A stretch of 45,039 nucleotides of DNA, from NCBI GenBank assembly GCA_902762855.1, contig CACWPR010000007.1, forward strand, positions 1-45,039, in the 5' to 3' direction. Below are positions 44,435 through 45,039 of this stretch, piece after piece; the stretch's first letter is position 1; each line of letters opens with the position of its first letter. The DNA is from Ruminococcus flavefaciens. Its GTDB lineage: Bacteria; Bacillota; Clostridia; Oscillospirales; Ruminococcaceae. The position numbers and the translations under genes were made by a program. Below the pieces are notes generated by a model, which was not told the origin of the DNA, did no database searches, and saw nothing but the letters and a program-made list of their open reading frames with translations.

Positions 44435-45039
44435 AGTGGAGTCTTTCTACAGTGTAGCCCTTTTCCTCCAGCAGGTCGTCAACGCCCCTGTCTCCGGCAA
44501 AGTGGAGGGCGCCGACCATGAAGAAGTAATTCTTTCCGTCTTTGAGGAAGGACTCGGCAGCGTCTGCCATACCCTTGTTACGGCCGTAGAGAGCGTACTC
44601 ATAGTACTGGTCCTTATCGCTCTGGAGCTCCTCCGGCATATCTTCAAATTCATCTTCAAAGTTGAGCATATCATCGACTTTTCCCTGAGCCCAGAGGTCG
44701 TAGAGCCCACCGTAGTTCTCAGCAGTCTCAGCAGGATCCGGGTCATCTGTATTTTCAAATATCCAGCTTGCAAGTTCATCGGAATATCCGCAAATAGCAT
44801 CTGCCTGTATTTTGAGAGTCTCGATGTTGACTATTTCCTTGCCGTCTTTTTCAGCCATATCACAGAAACGGTAGTCTACACCCTCTTCTGTTGCATTTTC
44901 AAGGTCAAGCAGAGCAGTAGAGTTTATCATATCCATCCATAAACCGGGGTAATAATAGTCCAGCATGGATGAATAACTGCCGATATTAGTGAGCATCCTG
45001 ACACCGTTGTCATATGCCTTTTCGGAAAGGTGGTCCTTT
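44433..45039 (-). CDS. TraB/GumN-family protein (5' partial)
   Basis: The frame is open to the window edge, so the N-terminus is missing; ~200 residues are visible. The C-terminus (YFFMVGALHFAGDRGVDDLLEEKGYTVERL) matches the end motif of the TraB/GumN family, vGaxHxxGxxGvxxlLxxxGytV. The family is widespread and some members are membrane-associated proteases, but function here is unknown. It ends just before the terminator shared with the zinc-ribbon genes. Confidence 0.83.
   Translation of the reverse strand, partial: KDHLSEKAYDNGVRMLTNIGSYSSMLDYYYPGLWMDMINSTALLDLENATEEGVDYRFCDMAEKDGKEIVNIETLKIQADAICGYSDELASWIFENTDDPDPAETAENYGGLYDLWAQGKVDDMLNFEDEFEDMPEELQSDKDQYYEYALYGRNKGMADAAESFLKDGKNYFFMVGALHFAGDRGVDDLLEEKGYTVERLH

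Overview
This window looks like chromosomal DNA of a rumen or gut Ruminococcus in the R. flavefaciens / R. champanellensis group (Firmicutes, Clostridia). The best clue is a secreted 1299-residue enzyme with GH11, CBM22, GH10, dockerin, CBM22 and CE4 modules. The Firmicutes-type LexA, SpoVG, ZapA, DUF4321 and MreBCD genes, the strong AGGAGG-type ribosome sites and consensus sigma-A promoters agree with this. The species is an inference; no rRNA is present.

Layout, left to right. 1-6063 (+): the end of a GGDEF-GAF signalling protein, an ECF-type sigma factor with its membrane partner, and a YtrA-like GntR regulator with an ABC ATPase and two permeases behind a perfect promoter and a palindromic operator. 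6143-8306 (-): a second sigma factor / membrane-partner pair. 8584-11063 (+): a Zn/Cd/Pb P-type ATPase with two HMA domains, controlled by an ArsR/SmtB-like operator. 11150-19048 (+): an AT-rich two-TM protein of unknown function, secA, a lipoprotein, a methyltransferase, and hslO-hflX. 19049-24693 (+): a long AT-rich intergenic region ending in a structured leader, the xylanase/esterase, then an AraC regulator. 24726-26839 (-): a third sigma / membrane-partner pair. 27027-37237 (-): a cell envelope and division block: PBP2, MreD, MreC, MreB, DUF4321, dUTPase, U32 peptidase-like protein, ZapA, LexA, MurC. 37512-45039 (mixed): spoVG, a Nudix hydrolase, YfhO, an ABC-F protein with one degenerate ATP site, a small membrane protein, two tandem zinc-ribbon membrane proteins, and the end of a TraB/GumN protein.

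Gene logic. Many junctions are translationally coupled (TAATG, TGATG or ATGA overlaps). The minus-strand block 27027-37237 is mostly peptidoglycan synthesis and cell shape, with SOS (LexA) and nucleotide hygiene (dUTPase) genes embedded in it. Three sigma / single-pass membrane protein modules in 26 kb point to heavy use of surface sensing. The xylanase region is the clearest accessory function. No tRNA, rRNA, CRISPR array, insertion sequence or prophage gene was seen.

The observations I rate most worth following are the ABC-F protein, whose substitutions all fall in one composite ATP site, the structured leader plus 14-bp direct repeat in front of the xylanase gene, the repeated sigma/anti-sigma-like modules, and the tandem zinc-ribbon membrane paralogues. 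No wholly new system is proven by sequence alone.
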